A DNA stretch of 64,000 bases from Duganella margarita (GCF_009857535.1 NZ_WWCS01000004.1:124001-188000), one strand, 5' to 3'; counted from the stretch's first letter, positions 18,742-28,386 are shown. The notes: a model not told the origin generated them from the letters alone. A program made the numbers and translations.

Positions 18742-19674
18742 ATGAATAAATTATTATGGATGCACTGCCTGGTCAGGGCAATAGAAACCGGCAGCTTTTC
18801 CGCTGTCGCGCGCGAACTGGGCATCGGGCAGCCGAATGTCAGCCGCCACATCGCCTCGCTCGAGCGGATGCTGGGCACACGCCTGCTCAACCGCTCCACG
18901 CGCCAGCTGGTGGCCACAGCTGACGGTCTGCGCTACTACGCCTTGGCGCGCCAGGCGCTGGACGTGATCCACCAGGCGGAGTCCGAGGCCCGAGGGCAGC
19001 AAAATCCGCATGGATTGCTGCGGGTGGCCTGCCCTTCCGCCCTCGCCACCGAAAAGATCATGGACGCGCTGCCGGCGTTCATGGCGCGCTATCCCGATGT
19101 GGACGTGGAACTCAAAATCAGCGACGGCTACGTCGACCTGGTCGCGGAAGGCGTGGATCTGGCGATCCGCGGCGGCGTGCTGAAGGACAGCGCGCTCAGG
19201 GCCCGCCGTGTCGGCACCTCCGAGCGGCTCTGCGTTGCCAGCGCCGCGTACCTGGAACAGCACGGCGTGCCGCAGCGGCCCGCCGACTTGCTGCGCCACG
19301 AATGTGTCATCTACACGCTGCTGGCGGGCGACACCCATGGCTGGCCCCTGCTGGATGGCGAGATTCAGGTGAGCGGCCGCCTGCGGCTCAACAGTCTCGA
19401 GGCGATACGCCGCGCCGTGCTGGCCGGCGTCGGCATCGGCTATCTGCCAGCCTGGATGGTGGCCGAGCATCTGGGCAGCGGCCAGTTGCAGGCAGTGCTG
19501 ACCGATTACACAGCCAGGCCTTCGCCGCTGAATGCCGTCTATGCGGCCGAGCGCCTGTTGCCGCAACGCGCCACCGTGTTCATCGACTTCATCGCCGCGA
19601 TGTTTGCCAGCACGCCGGGTCTCGACGGGCGTTCGCTGGTGCGGCCGGCGGATGAGACGGCGCGGCAGACATGA
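18742..19674 (+). CDS. LysR-family transcriptional regulator
   Basis: A 310-residue regulator with an N-terminal winged helix (FSAVARELGIGQPNVSRHIASLERMLGTRLLNRSTRQL) and a two-lobed effector domain. It is of the group with a VDLAIRGG segment, common among regulators of SDR and quinone reductases. I start at ATG 18742 (MNKLLWMHCLVRAIE); an in-frame ATG at 18715 adds nine unlikely residues. It faces the SDR gene across about 125 bases that should hold both promoters. Confidence 0.9.
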   Translation: MNKLLWMHCLVRAIETGSFSAVARELGIGQPNVSRHIASLERMLGTRLLNRSTRQLVATADGLRYYALARQALDVIHQAESEARGQQNPHGLLRVACPSALATEKIMDALPAFMARYPDVDVELKISDGYVDLVAEGVDLAIRGGVLKDSALRARRVGTSERLCVASAAYLEQHGVPQRPADLLRHECVIYTLLAGDTHGWPLLDGEIQVSGRLRLNSLEAIRRAVLAGVGIGYLPAWMVAEHLGSGQLQAVLTDYTARPSPLNAVYAAERLLPQRATVFIDFIAAMFASTPGLDGRSLVRPADETARQT

Positions 19675-19801
19675 CCGATGCGCAATGTGTTGTATTGCCT
19701 GATTGTCACATTTCATTAGCGCGCATATAATTAATGTCGCAGGAACAATTTTCTGACGCTATTGTCACCGTAGTCGTTTGCGCCACATAGAAAGAGTTTG
19801 C

Positions 19802-20515
19802 ATGAGCAGCAACCCTCCGCCGAGCGAAGCCAAGACTCAGGAATACGAGTTTGAGCAAATGAACCTGCAAGTAGGCGGCAGGATCCAGTTCATCACCCAT
19901 CGCACCATCAAACCCATCCAGCACTTCTCGACCCTGATCGGCTGGGTCAAGGATGAGTATATGATCGTCAAGGTGCCGTTTGAAAACAACGCGCCGATCG
20001 CGCTCAATGAGGGCGACAAGCTGACGATCCGGGTGTTTTCCGGCGTGAACGTGTGTTCGTTCTCCAGCGTGGTGCAGCGGGTGTTCCCGCGGCCGCTGTT
20101 TTATGCGCACCTGAGTTTTCCGGTGTCGATCCAGGGCACCAGCCTGCGGGCGGCGATGCGGGTGAAGGTGGATATTCCGGCGCAGATCACCAACACGTCG
20201 GGCAGCCACACGTCGGTGTTCCTGGTCAATTTGAGCGTGTCCGGGGCGCTGATCGAGTCGCCCAAGCAGTTGTCGGACGGCGATGGGCAGGTCGCGCTGT
20301 CGTTCTATTTGATCGCGCAGCCCGGCAACCGCCAGGTGCGCATCAATCCAAATGCGACCATCCGCAATATCAATGTGGTCAAGCCGGCGACCGGCGACAA
20401 GCCGGAGGTGTTCACTTACGGTGTGCAGTTTGTCGACCTTGATCCGGTCCATTACACCATGCTGCAAAACCTGACCTACGAAGCGCTGATCGCCGACCGC
20501 CAGAAGATCGTTTAA
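19802..20515 (+). CDS. PilZ-domain cyclic-di-GMP-binding protein (YcgR-like)
   Basis: The 237-residue protein has an N-terminal YcgR-type domain (residues about 15-110) and a C-terminal PilZ domain with RAAMR (116-120) and NLSVSG (143-148), the two c-di-GMP-binding motifs. YcgR-like proteins brake flagellar motors or tune surface behaviour. It is convergent with a type IV pilin gene, and a shared terminator separates them; a link to pilus-based motility is possible but unproven. Start at ATG 19802, after an upstream frame extension of eight residues. Confidence 0.87.
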   Translation: MSSNPPPSEAKTQEYEFEQMNLQVGGRIQFITHRTIKPIQHFSTLIGWVKDEYMIVKVPFENNAPIALNEGDKLTIRVFSGVNVCSFSSVVQRVFPRPLFYAHLSFPVSIQGTSLRAAMRVKVDIPAQITNTSGSHTSVFLVNLSVSGALIESPKQLSDGDGQVALSFYLIAQPGNRQVRINPNATIRNINVVKPATGDKPEVFTYGVQFVDLDPVHYTMLQNLTYEALIADRQKIV

Positions 20516-20522
20516 GCGGACG

Positions 20523-20551
20523 AAAAAAAACCGGCAAGCTGCCGGTTTTTT
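20523..20551. terminator. Bidirectional rho-independent terminator between PilZ gene and pilin gene
   Basis: CCGGCA/TGCCGG stem with a 3-base loop, flanked by eight A on the left and six T on the right. It can stop transcription from both convergent genes. Confidence 0.9.
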
Positions 20552-20565
20552 GGAGTGCTCAGAAA

Positions 20566-21054
20566 TTAAGGGGTGCTGGCGGAGGCGGACGCAGCGGCAT
20601 TGTTTTTCGTCAGAGCCGCAATCGCAACGGTGTTGGTTGCGGTAGTAGTAACATCCCATTTCACGTTCGACGCACCTGTGGCAATCGTCGGGGTGAAGAT
20701 CACGGTAGTGTTGTCGATGTCCTTGCCTACGCCAGTGTTAAAGGTGCCGGTGATGGTCCCTGCGGCGACCGTAACGGTTTTCAATTCTTTGGTAGGCGTG
20801 AAGACTGGTACTCCATTTGCGCCGCTGTTGCAATTGGTGAAATCACCGCCGGCTTCCTGTGCGCACAGCGCCACGCCGGTTTTGATCGAATCAACTGACG
20901 ACATCGCGGTCGCCATCTTGGTTTTTACGGTGTAGTCGCTGTACTGTGGAATCGCGACGGCAGCCAGGATGCCGATAATGGCAACCACGATCATCAGCTC
21001 GATCAGGGTGAAGCCGGCTTGTGCTTGTTTCTTCATCATTTTCATGGATTTCAT
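20566..21054 (-). CDS. pilA: Type IV major pilin (PilA/PilE-like)
   Basis: The 162-residue prepilin has a 14-residue leader ending in Gly14, then FTLIELMIVVAIIGILAAVAIPQYSDYT, with Glu at mature position 5. Cleavage and methylation by PilD are expected. Two cysteines lie at about residues 64 and 75, in the middle of the protein rather than bounding a C-terminal loop. The C-terminus is Ala/Ser rich. AGGAG precedes ATG 21054. A sigma-54 promoter and four TGTCAG boxes lie upstream, so PilS-PilR control is likely. Confidence 0.93.
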   Translation of the reverse strand: MKSMKMMKKQAQAGFTLIELMIVVAIIGILAAVAIPQYSDYTVKTKMATAMSSVDSIKTGVALCAQEAGGDFTNCNSGANGVPVFTPTKELKTVTVAAGTITGTFNTGVGKDIDNTTVIFTPTIATGASNVKWDVTTTATNTVAIAALTKNNAAASASASTP

Positions 21055-21106
21055 TTTGCGACTCCTAGGGGTGTGATTACATTGTTGGGTGACACATCCC
21101 TACTAA

Positions 21107-21122
21107 TGCAATTGGTATGCCA
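21107..21122 (-). promoter_or_regulatory. Sigma-54 promoter of the pilin gene
   Basis: On the minus strand the site reads TGGCATACCAATTGCA, with GG and GC separated by exactly 10 bases, as in -24/-12 promoters. It lies 53 bases before the pilin ATG. PilR-activated pilin genes commonly use sigma-54. Confidence 0.85.
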
Positions 21123-21173
21123 GCCTGTTTCTGCCTATATTTTCAGCAAAACCCATCCAAAACTGCCATTTTT

Positions 21174-21230
21174 TGTCAGCCCGACGCGCCGCAATTTGTC
21201 AGCCAGGCCACGACTGACAAAATTTGTCAG
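21174..21230 (-). promoter_or_regulatory. Cluster of four TGTCAG boxes upstream of the pilin promoter (candidate PilR sites)
   Basis: TGTCAG occurs at 21174, 21197 and 21225, and its complement CTGACA at 21214. The spacing of 17-23 bases and the position 50-120 bases upstream of the sigma-54 site fit an enhancer region. PilR of Pseudomonas binds TGTC-containing repeats. The last box overlaps the end of the FHA gene. Confidence 0.6.
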
Positions 21231-21805
21231 GCCACGCGGAAGGTCATTTGCGTGCCGCTGAGATCGATCACGTCGCCGTCGCTGAGGCGTTCGGCGGCCT
21301 GTGGATCCAGCGCCGTGCCGTTGAGCAGCGGCGCCAGTTCGCCTTCGGTGTGGGTGATCGTATAGAACTGCGGGTGGCGACGGATCACCACCACCTGCAC
21401 GCCGGCCCGGCCCAGCGTGGTCTGCGGCTTGGTCAGCGCCACATGCTTGCCAGCGTTGGCGCCGTTCAGCACCGACAACTCGGCCAGCACCGGCTGCGCC
21501 GCCGCCAGCGGACGCACGCCGTCCGCCACAAACGCCAGCTGAAACTTGGCCATCTTGATGGCGTCCTGGTGTTGCAGAAAATGCTTGCCGATGCGGTGGC
21601 CGTTGACGAAGGTGCCATTGGTGCTGTGCAGGTCTTCCAGAAAGGAATCGTCGAGGATGGTGACGATGACCGCATGTTCGGCGCTGATGGCTGGATGGTT
21701 CAGCACGATGTCGTTGCGCGGATGTCGGCCCAGGCTCATGCGCTCCTTGCTCAGCTGTACCTGCTGCTCTGGTTGTCCGTCACGCGAAATGAGGAGCTTG
21801 GCCAA
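21227..21805 (-). CDS. Protein with two FHA domains
   Basis: With a TTG start at 21805 (MAKLLISRDGQPEQQ) it has 192 residues. The first FHA domain spans about residues 20-85 (SLGRHPRNDIVLNHPAISAEHA, then LEDLHSTNGTFVNG). A second, more diverged one spans about 110-185 (TTLGRAGVQVVVIRRHPQFYTITHTEG). FHA domains bind phosphothreonine. An ATG upstream at 21838 lies inside the sucD terminator hairpin, and GGAG precedes the TTG, so TTG is the better start. The target kinase is not in this window. Confidence 0.8.
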   Translation of the reverse strand: MAKLLISRDGQPEQQVQLSKERMSLGRHPRNDIVLNHPAISAEHAVIVTILDDSFLEDLHSTNGTFVNGHRIGKHFLQHQDAIKMAKFQLAFVADGVRPLAAAQPVLAELSVLNGANAGKHVALTKPQTTLGRAGVQVVVIRRHPQFYTITHTEGELAPLLNGTALDPQAAERLSDGDVIDLSGTQMTFRVA

Positions 21806-21823
21806 TCGGATCTCCGGCAAAAA

Positions 21824-21854
21824 AATAAAGGGGAGCACATGGCTCCCCTTTATT
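21824..21854. terminator. Strong terminator between sucD and the FHA gene
   Basis: A 13-bp perfect stem (21824-21836 with 21842-21854) and 5-base loop. The centre is GGGGAGC/GCTCCCC and the outer part is A/T, giving a T-rich tail in both directions. Confidence 0.9.
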
Positions 21855-21878
21855 ATTCCACAACTAGGCGGATGGAAA

Positions 21879-22760
21879 TTACAGCATTGCTTTCAGCAGA
21901 CGCGCCATTTCCGATGGGTTTTTGGTCACGGTGATGCCGCAAGCTTCCATGATTTCCAGTTTGGCTTGTGCGGTATCCGCGCCGCCCGAGATCAGCGCGC
22001 CGGCGTGGCCCATGCGCTTGCCTGGAGGAGCGGTAACGCCGGCGATGAAGCCAACCACCGGTTTTTTCATGTTGTCTTTGATCCAACGGGCTGCATTGGC
22101 TTCGTCCGGACCGCCGATTTCGCCGATCATGATGACCGCATCGGTATCAGGATCGTCGTTGAACATCTTCATCACGTCGATGTGCTTCAGACCGTTGATC
22201 GGGTCGCCGCCGATACCAACTGCCGACGATTGGCCCAGGCCCAGTGCGGTCAGCTGACCCACGGCTTCATAGGTCAGGGTGCCCGAACGCGACACCACGC
22301 CGATACGGCCCTTCTTGTGGATGTGACCTGGCATGATGCCGATCTTGATTTCGTCAGGGGTGATCAGGCCTGGGCAGTTAGGGCCCAGCAGCAGGGTTTT
22401 CGAACCCGCTTTAGCCATACGGTCCTTGATTTCCATCATGTCGCGGACTGGAATGCCTTCGGTGATGCAAATTGCCAGGTCCAGGTTGGCTTCAACAGCT
22501 TCCCAGATCGCAGCAGCGGCGCCAGCTGGCGGCACGTAGATGACCGACACGGTGGCGCCGGTTTCCGAGGCGGCTTCTTTCACCGAACCGAAAATTGGAA
22601 TGCCTTCGAAATCTTCGCCGGCTTTCTTCGGGTTCACGCCTGCTACGAAGGCATTTTTGCCGTTCGCGTAGTCGCGGCACATGCGGGTGTGGAACTGGCC
22701 GGTTTTACCGGTGATACCCTGGGTGATGACTTTGGTGTCTTTGTTGATCAGAATAGACAT
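21879..22760 (-). CDS. sucD: Succinyl-CoA ligase (ADP-forming) subunit alpha
   Basis: SucD binds CoA and carries the phosphohistidine. The 293-residue protein starts [38 protein letters not shown] and [14 protein letters not shown] (with the phosphorylated His) are intact. It lies 13 bases downstream of sucC and ends before a strong terminator. Confidence 0.97.
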   Translation of the reverse strand: MSILINKDTKVITQGITGKTGQFHTRMCRDYANGKNAFVAGVNPKKAGEDFEGIPIFGSVKEAASETGATVSVIYVPPAGAAAAIWEAVEANLDLAICITEGIPVRDMMEIKDRMAKAGSKTLLLGPNCPGLITPDEIKIGIMPGHIHKKGRIGVVSRSGTLTYEAVGQLTALGLGQSSAVGIGGDPINGLKHIDVMKMFNDDPDTDAVIMIGEIGGPDEANAARWIKDNMKKPVVGFIAGVTAPPGKRMGHAGALISGGADTAQAKLEIMEACGITVTKNPSEMARLLKAML

Positions 22761-22773
22761 ATCGGTTCCTTAA

Positions 22774-23940
22774 TTATTTACCAGCAGCTGCGGCAACAAC
22801 GCTCTTGGCTGCGTCTTCCATCGTGTCGGCGGCGATGATCGGCAGACCGGAGTCAGCCAGCATCTTCTTGCCCAGATCTTCGTTGGTGCCCTTCATGCGG
22901 ACCACCAGCGGTACTTGCAGCGAAACCGCTTTCGATGCGGTGATCACGCCTTCGGCGATCACGTCGCAACGCATGATGCCGCCGAAGATGTTGACCAGGA
23001 TGGCTTTCAGGCCTGGGTTTTTCAACATGATCTTGAAGGCTTCGGTGACTTTCTCAGCCGTAGCGCCACCGCCGACGTCCAGGAAGTTGGCCGGCTCGCC
23101 GCCGAACAGCTTGATGGTGTCCATGGTGGCCATGGCCAGACCGGCGCCGTTCACCAGGCAGCCGATGTTGCCGTCCAGCGAGATGTAGGCCAGGTCGAAC
23201 TTCGATGCTTCCACTTCCGCTGGATCTTCTTCATCCAGATCGCGGTAGGCGACGATTTCTGGTTGACGGAACAGGGCATTGGCGTCGAAGTTGAATTTCG
23301 CGTCCAGCGCGATGATCTTGCCCGAACCGGTGACGATCAGCGGGTTGATTTCGGCCAGCGACGAGTCGGTTTCCCAGTAGGCTTTGTACAGGCCTTTGAG
23401 GTTGGTGACGGCGTCAGCGATCGAACCTTCCGGCACGCCGATTTTCGCAGCGATGGCGGCAGCGTCCGCGTCGGTCAGGCCGACGGCTGGATCGATGGCG
23501 ATCGAGTGGATCTTTTCTGGGTGGGACTCGGCAACTTCTTCGATGTCCATGCCGCCTTCCGACGAGGCCATCAGCACAACGCGCTGGGTCACGCGGTCGG
23601 TCACCAGCGATACGTACAGTTCTTGTTTGATGTCGGCGCCTTCTTCGATCAGCAGGCGACGTACTTTTTGGCCTTCTGGGCCGGTCTGATGGGTGATCAG
23701 CTGCATGCCCAGGATCTGGTCAGCGTATTCTTTAACTTGTTCCAGCGACTTGGCAACTTTCACGCCGCCGCCTTTACCACGGCCACCGGCGTGGATTTGA
23801 GCTTTCACAACCCAGACTGGGCCGCCCAAGGTTTCAGCAGCTTTGACTGCTTCTTCAACGGACAGGCACGGAATGCCGCGCGGTACCGTCACTCCGTATT
23901 TTCGGAGGATTTCTTTGCCTTGATACTCATGGATTTTCAT
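22774..23940 (-). CDS. sucC: Succinyl-CoA ligase (ADP-forming) subunit beta
   Basis: The ATP-grasp subunit of the TCA-cycle enzyme. The 388-residue protein starts [17 protein letters not shown], has [27 protein letters not shown] and the C-terminal [12 protein letters not shown]. It heads the sucCD operon; the promoter should lie in the long gap upstream. Confidence 0.97.
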   Translation of the reverse strand: MKIHEYQGKEILRKYGVTVPRGIPCLSVEEAVKAAETLGGPVWVVKAQIHAGGRGKGGGVKVAKSLEQVKEYADQILGMQLITHQTGPEGQKVRRLLIEEGADIKQELYVSLVTDRVTQRVVLMASSEGGMDIEEVAESHPEKIHSIAIDPAVGLTDADAAAIAAKIGVPEGSIADAVTNLKGLYKAYWETDSSLAEINPLIVTGSGKIIALDAKFNFDANALFRQPEIVAYRDLDEEDPAEVEASKFDLAYISLDGNIGCLVNGAGLAMATMDTIKLFGGEPANFLDVGGGATAEKVTEAFKIMLKNPGLKAILVNIFGGIMRCDVIAEGVITASKAVSLQVPLVVRMKGTNEDLGKKMLADSGLPIIAADTMEDAAKSVVAAAAGK

Positions 23941-24371
23941 GCTGGCTTCCCTTCTGATGCTGATGTGTATAAATCGGTTGAATGATTAAGCAGATAATGT
24001 TGCTACGCGCTACCCGGTGCTGCTTTGTCCACCCAGCGCGGGTAAAACTTCGCCGCTGCGCCGGCCATGCCGCGCAGGGTGAGGAATCTTGTAGTGCAAA
24101 TCGGTGTTTGATGCAGAGGGGGTGCCGCCAATAGTCCGCACACCATCCCGGCGGGGGATAGCGGTTGCGCGCGAAGACCGCAGCGCACGTCGGATAACTG
24201 GAGTTAACAGGGACATAAGATCGATACCGCTCTCGCGGCGTAATTAGTTAGCAGCCTGGCGCATTTTCTCTTACTAAAAATGCACGTTGCCGCAGCTTCT
24301 ACGGACAACCACCGCACCCGCGGTGCTGCAAAAACCCGCAAAGTTTAGCACACCCCGCACCGGCTGGATAC
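23941..24371 (-). other. Gene-free stretch between sucC and recX
   Basis: The 431 bases contain no convincing gene; short frames here have no family features or ribosome site. The region should hold the sucCD promoter. A short GC hairpin, CACCGC/GCGGTG at 24310-24325, could end recX transcription but has no T-run, so I rate it weak. Confidence 0.6.
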
Positions 24372-24827
24372 TCAGTCGTCGAGATCGGCGCCTTTGATGA
24401 CCTTTTGCACAGTGCGTTGCGAGAAGCCTCGCTGCAACAGAAAGCGAATTTGCTTATGACGATCCTGTGGATCATTTGCCACGATGCCGAACTTGCGCTG
24501 CCAGATTTCGCGGGCGCGTTCGATCTCGGTGTCGGCCAGATTGGATTTGAGTTCTTGCAGGGCTTCGCCATTGACGCCGTGGCTTTGCAGCTCGGCGACA
24601 ATGCGGCTATTGCCGTACCGGGCGGCACGGCGGTGGATCAGCGCTTCGGAAAAGCGCTCTTGCGACAGCCAGTTGTTTTTTTCCAGCAGGTCGAGCAGGG
24701 CGTCGACGTCGTCGCCCTCCTCGGCATACTTGGACAGCTTGCGCGCCAGTTCCAGCCGGCTATGCTCGCGCATCGAGAGATAGCGCAGCGCACGGGCTTT
24801 CAAGCTTAGTTGGGGTGGCGGCATCAT
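24372..24827 (-). CDS. recX: RecX regulatory protein
   Basis: RecX inhibits RecA filament extension. The 151-residue protein has the repeated three-helix pattern of the family ([60 protein letters not shown]). I start at ATG 24827, because GGGAG from the adjacent repeat sits 6-10 bases upstream; a GTG at 24833 and an ATG at 24824 are alternatives. It follows recA, as in many proteobacteria. Confidence 0.9.
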   Translation of the reverse strand: MMPPPQLSLKARALRYLSMREHSRLELARKLSKYAEEGDDVDALLDLLEKNNWLSQERFSEALIHRRAARYGNSRIVAELQSHGVNGEALQELKSNLADTEIERAREIWQRKFGIVANDPQDRHKQIRFLLQRGFSQRTVQKVIKGADLDD

Positions 24828-24898
24828 CGTCACTCCCGCGCAGGCGGGAGTCCATGGAACTCTTGCTCAGCATGGGTTCCCGCCTGCGCGGGAACGAC
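24828..24898. repeat. REPIN-like paired inverted repeat, copy 3
   Basis: It fills the recA-recX gap. The left palindrome is ACTCCCGCGCAGGCGGGAGT and the right is TTCCCGCCTGCGCGGGAA. The left arm abuts the recX start and supplies a GGGAG that can serve as its ribosome site. Confidence 0.8.
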
Positions 24899-24902
24899 AT
24901 GC

Positions 24903-25994
24903 TTAGGCTGCGTCAGCTTCCGGCTTGGCCGGCTTGAGCTTGACCACGGTGTTGTCGGCGCCGCCCAGTGGCGGCAGCGCGCGCACGCCCAGCGATTCAC
25001 GCACCTTGTTTTCGATTTCCCACGCCAGCGCCGGACGCTCTTGCAGGAAGATGCGGGCGTTGTCCTTGCCCTGGCCGACGCGTTCGCCGTTGTAGCTGTA
25101 CCACGAGCCCGACTTCTCGACGATCTTGGCTTCCACACCCAGATCGAGGATTTCGCCTTCGCGCGAGGTGCCGGCGCCGTACAGGATGTCGAAGTGCGCT
25201 TCCTTGAACGGTGGCGCGATCTTGTTCTTGACGACCTTGACCTTGGTTTCGTTACCGATCACCTCATCGCCCGATTTGATCGAGCCGGTGCGGCGGATGT
25301 CCAGGCGCACGGAGGCGTAGAACTTCAGCGCGTTACCGCCGGTGGTGGTTTCCGGCGAACCGAACATCACACCGATTTTCATGCGGATCTGGTTGATGAA
25401 GATAACCAGGGTGTTGGTGCGGTTGATCGAGCCGGTCAGCTTGCGCAGCGCTTGCGACATCAGGCGGGCTTGCAGGCCTGGCAGCGAGTCGCCCATGTCG
25501 CCTTCGATCTCGGCGCGCGGCGTCAGGGCGGCGACCGAGTCGACCACCACCATGTCTACCGAACCGGAGCGCACCAGCGCGTCGCAGATTTCCAGCGCTT
25601 GTTCGCCGGTGTCCGGCTGCGAAATCAGCAGCTCGTGCAGGTTGACGCCCAGTTTCTGCGCGTAGCCGACGTCCAGTGCGTGCTCGGCGTCGATGAAGGC
25701 GCAGGTGCCGCCCAGTTTTTGCATCTCGGCGATGGTTTGCAGGGTCAGCGTGGTTTTACCCGACGATTCCGGACCGTAGATCTCTACGACGCGGCCGCGC
25801 GGCAGGCCGCCGACGCCCAGCGCCACGTCCAGGCCCAGCGAGCCGGTCGAGACCACTTGCACTTCTTCGATAGGGGCACTGGCGTCCATGCGCATGACGG
25901 AACCCTTGCCGAATTGCTTTTCGATCTGGGCCAGCGCAGCTGCCAGCGCCTTGGCTTTTTCAGATGCAGGTACTACGCCTTTTTTGTCGTCCAT
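24903..25994 (-). CDS. recA: Recombinase A
   Basis: The strand-exchange protein and LexA coprotease activator. The 363-residue protein has the Walker A motif [10 protein letters not shown], the VVVDSVAAL Walker B region and the [37 protein letters not shown] block that includes loop L2. A near-consensus promoter overlapped by a perfect LexA box lies upstream, so it is an SOS gene. Confidence 0.98.
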   Translation of the reverse strand: MDDKKGVVPASEKAKALAAALAQIEKQFGKGSVMRMDASAPIEEVQVVSTGSLGLDVALGVGGLPRGRVVEIYGPESSGKTTLTLQTIAEMQKLGGTCAFIDAEHALDVGYAQKLGVNLHELLISQPDTGEQALEICDALVRSGSVDMVVVDSVAALTPRAEIEGDMGDSLPGLQARLMSQALRKLTGSINRTNTLVIFINQIRMKIGVMFGSPETTTGGNALKFYASVRLDIRRTGSIKSGDEVIGNETKVKVVKNKIAPPFKEAHFDILYGAGTSREGEILDLGVEAKIVEKSGSWYSYNGERVGQGKDNARIFLQERPALAWEIENKVRESLGVRALPPLGGADNTVVKLKPAKPEADAA

Positions 25995-26034
25995 AATGTG
26001 CTTTCAGCCAGTTGGGTTGTTCAATACAGGTAGC

Positions 26035-26063
26035 ACTGTATAAAAAAACAGTGCTTAATGCAA
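26035..26063 (-). promoter_or_regulatory. recA sigma-70 promoter overlapped by LexA box
   Basis: The LexA site CTGT-N8-ACAG is perfect at 26036-26051. On the minus strand a -35 TTGCAT (26058-26063) and a -10 TACAGT (26035-26040) are 17 bases apart and straddle the box, so bound LexA would block polymerase. It is about 40 bases before the recA ATG. Confidence 0.88.
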
Positions 26064-26140
26064 GCGGGATTTGCGCTAATTCTTTGAGAAAGCACAAAAA
26101 CTCGCCAAAATAGGGGCTTGTACAGCCGGAGTAGATTCAC

Positions 26141-26869
26141 ATGCGTATTTTACTTGCCGAAGACGATAGCGTCCTGGCCGACGGGCTCACCCGTTCACTG
26201 CGCCAGTCCGGCTACGCCATCGATTGCGTCCGCAACGGGCAAGAGGCGGATACCGCCCTGTCGACCCAGGAATTCGATTTGCTGATCCTGGACCTGGGCC
26301 TGCCCAAGCTGTCCGGCCTGGAAGTGCTGCGCCGCCTGCGCGCGCGCTCCTCGCTGCTGCCGGTGCTGATCCTGACCGCCGCCGATTCGATCGAACAGCG
26401 CGTCAACGGCCTCGACTTGGGCGCCGACGATTATATGGCCAAACCGTTTGCCCTGTCGGAACTGGAGGCAAGGGTGCGCGCGCTGGTGCGGCGCGGCGCC
26501 GGCGGCGGCGCCACCGTCATCAAGCACGGCCCGCTGAGCTACGACCAGGTCGGCCGCAGCGCGTATATCAACGACCAGATGCTGGACCTGTCGGCGCGCG
26601 AACTGGGCCTGCTGGAAATCCTGCTGGCCCGCACCGGCCGCCTGGTATCGAAAGAACAACTGGTCGACCACCTGTGCGAATGGGGCGAGGAAGTCAGCAA
26701 CAACGCCATCGAAGTCTATGTGCACCGGCTGCGCAAGAAGATCGAAGTGGGCGGCGTGCGCATCGCCACCGTGCGCGGCCTCGGCTACTGCCTGGAGAAA
26801 TTCAACGAGGCCGCGCGCGCCAGCGCCGAGGCCGAGGCCAAGGCCGACAGCGGAAACGCCAGCAAGTGA
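26141..26869 (+). CDS. OmpR-family response regulator (TctD/QseB-like)
   Basis: A 242-residue regulator with a receiver domain (phospho-acceptor Asp51 in LLILDLGLPKLSG, acidic pair EDD near residue 8, Lys in MAKPF) and a C-terminal winged helix (LSARELGLLEILLARTGRLVSKEQLVDHLCEW; NAIEVYVHRLRKKIE). Its stop overlaps the kinase GTG start by 4 bases. The downstream DUF4212/symporter pair is the likely target, possibly along with itself. Confidence 0.92.
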   Translation: MRILLAEDDSVLADGLTRSLRQSGYAIDCVRNGQEADTALSTQEFDLLILDLGLPKLSGLEVLRRLRARSSLLPVLILTAADSIEQRVNGLDLGADDYMAKPFALSELEARVRALVRRGAGGGATVIKHGPLSYDQVGRSAYINDQMLDLSARELGLLEILLARTGRLVSKEQLVDHLCEWGEEVSNNAIEVYVHRLRKKIEVGGVRIATVRGLGYCLEKFNEAARASAEAEAKADSGNASK

Positions 26870-28386
26870 GCGCCGCCCCGGAAGCCGCCGAACCGGAGTA
26901 TCAACCGCCCGCCCCCGATGCGGACGAGGACATACAGCATTCCCTGTTCGGCGAAATCCTGGACTGGATGCTGGCCCCGCTGCTGCTGCTGTGGCCGATG
27001 AGCATCGCCATCACCTACCTGGTGGCCAAGTCGATCGCCAACCAGCCCTTCGACCATGCGCTGGAAGACAGCGTGACCGTGCTGGCGCAGCAGGTGCGCT
27101 CGGTCGATGGCAAGCTGATCAAAAGCCTGTCCGGCTCGGCGCGCGACATCCTGCGTGCCGACGACATCGACAACGTCTACTTCCAGATCCAGGGGCCGAA
27201 AGGCGAACACATCGACGGCGACCGCGACATGCCGCAGCCGGTGCTGGACGACGAGGACAAGACCAGCGCCGGCGGCGTGCGCTTCCGCAACGACGCCATG
27301 CACGGCACGCCGGTGCGGGTCGCCTTCGCCTACGTGCAGATCGAGCGCAATGACGGCAGCACGCCGCAGCTGGCGCTGGTGCAGGTGGCCGAGACGCTGG
27401 AGAAGCGCGCACAGTTGGCCAACGCCATCATCAAGGGCGTGATCCTGCCGCAATTCATCGTGCTGCCGGTGGTGCTGGCCCTGGTATGGTTTGCGCTGTC
27501 GCGCGGCCTTTCGCCGCTGGCGCAGTTGCAGGAACGCATACGCGCGCGCAGTTCGGAAGACTTGAGTCCGATCGCCTCCAACCAGGTGCCGGAGGAAATC
27601 TCGCCGCTGGTGCGCTCGTTGAACGAGATGCTGTCGCGGCTGTCGCTGACGATCGATATGCAGAAGCGCTTCATCGCCGACGCCGCCCACCAGATGCGCA
27701 CGCCGCTGGCCGGCATGCGCATGCAGTCCGAACTGGCGCTGCGCCAGACCGACAGCGGCGAAATCCACCGTTCGCTGGAACAGCTGGCCAAGAGCTCGGA
27801 AGCGGCCACGCGGCTGGTGAATCAGTTGCTGGCCCTGGCGCGCGCCGAGAACCATCCGCAGACCGGCAGCGTGATGCAGCTGCTGGACCTGTCCGAGCTG
27901 GCGCGCATGGTGGTGCAGGACTGGGTGCAGGCCTCGTTCGCGCACCGCATCGACCTGGGCTTTGAAGCGCCAGCGCAGCCGCTGCTTATCACCGGCAATC
28001 CGACCATGCTGCGCGAACTGCTGTCCAACCTGATCGACAACGCGCTGCGCTACACGCCGGCCGGTGGCAGCGTCACCGTGCGGGTGCGCAGCGATGAGCT
28101 GGAGCACGGCTACCTGGAAGTGGAAGATACCGGCCCCGGCATCGCGCAAGGCGAACGCGAGCGCGTGTTCGAGCGCTTCTACCGCATCCTGGGCAACACC
28201 GCCGAGGGCAGCGGCCTGGGACTGGCGATCGTGCGCGAGATTGCGCAGCAACACGGCGCCGAGGTCGACATCTTCAGCAATCCGCGCGCGACGCAACCCA
28301 AGCTGCCGGGCGCGCTGTTCCGCCTGACCTTCCCGCTGCCGCCGGCGCAGCACGATGACGAAAACGAACCGCCGTACTATGGATAA
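26866..28386 (+). CDS. Sensor histidine kinase (TctE-like)
   Basis: A 506-residue membrane kinase starting at GTG 26866 (overlap GTGA with the regulator). It has two membrane segments (about residues 37-60 and 188-208) bounding a periplasmic sensor domain, a HAMP-like linker, the phospho-acceptor His275 in DAAHQMRTPLAG, then NLIDNALRYTPAGG, EDTGPGIAQGE and GSGLGLAIVREI. It belongs to the TctE-type group, often concerned with organic acid uptake. The symporter downstream supports that, but the ligand is unknown. Confidence 0.9.
   Translation: MSAAPEAAEPEYQPPAPDADEDIQHSLFGEILDWMLAPLLLLWPMSIAITYLVAKSIANQPFDHALEDSVTVLAQQVRSVDGKLIKSLSGSARDILRADDIDNVYFQIQGPKGEHIDGDRDMPQPVLDDEDKTSAGGVRFRNDAMHGTPVRVAFAYVQIERNDGSTPQLALVQVAETLEKRAQLANAIIKGVILPQFIVLPVVLALVWFALSRGLSPLAQLQERIRARSSEDLSPIASNQVPEEISPLVRSLNEMLSRLSLTIDMQKRFIADAAHQMRTPLAGMRMQSELALRQTDSGEIHRSLEQLAKSSEAATRLVNQLLALARAENHPQTGSVMQLLDLSELARMVVQDWVQASFAHRIDLGFEAPAQPLLITGNPTMLRELLSNLIDNALRYTPAGGSVTVRVRSDELEHGYLEVEDTGPGIAQGERERVFERFYRILGNTAEGSGLGLAIVREIAQQHGAEVDIFSNPRATQPKLPGALFRLTFPLPPAQHDDENEPPYYG

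Noticed and set aside
24003..24216. Short minus-strand frames in the sucC-recX gap
   Set aside because: They lack a ribosome site, family features and plausible composition.
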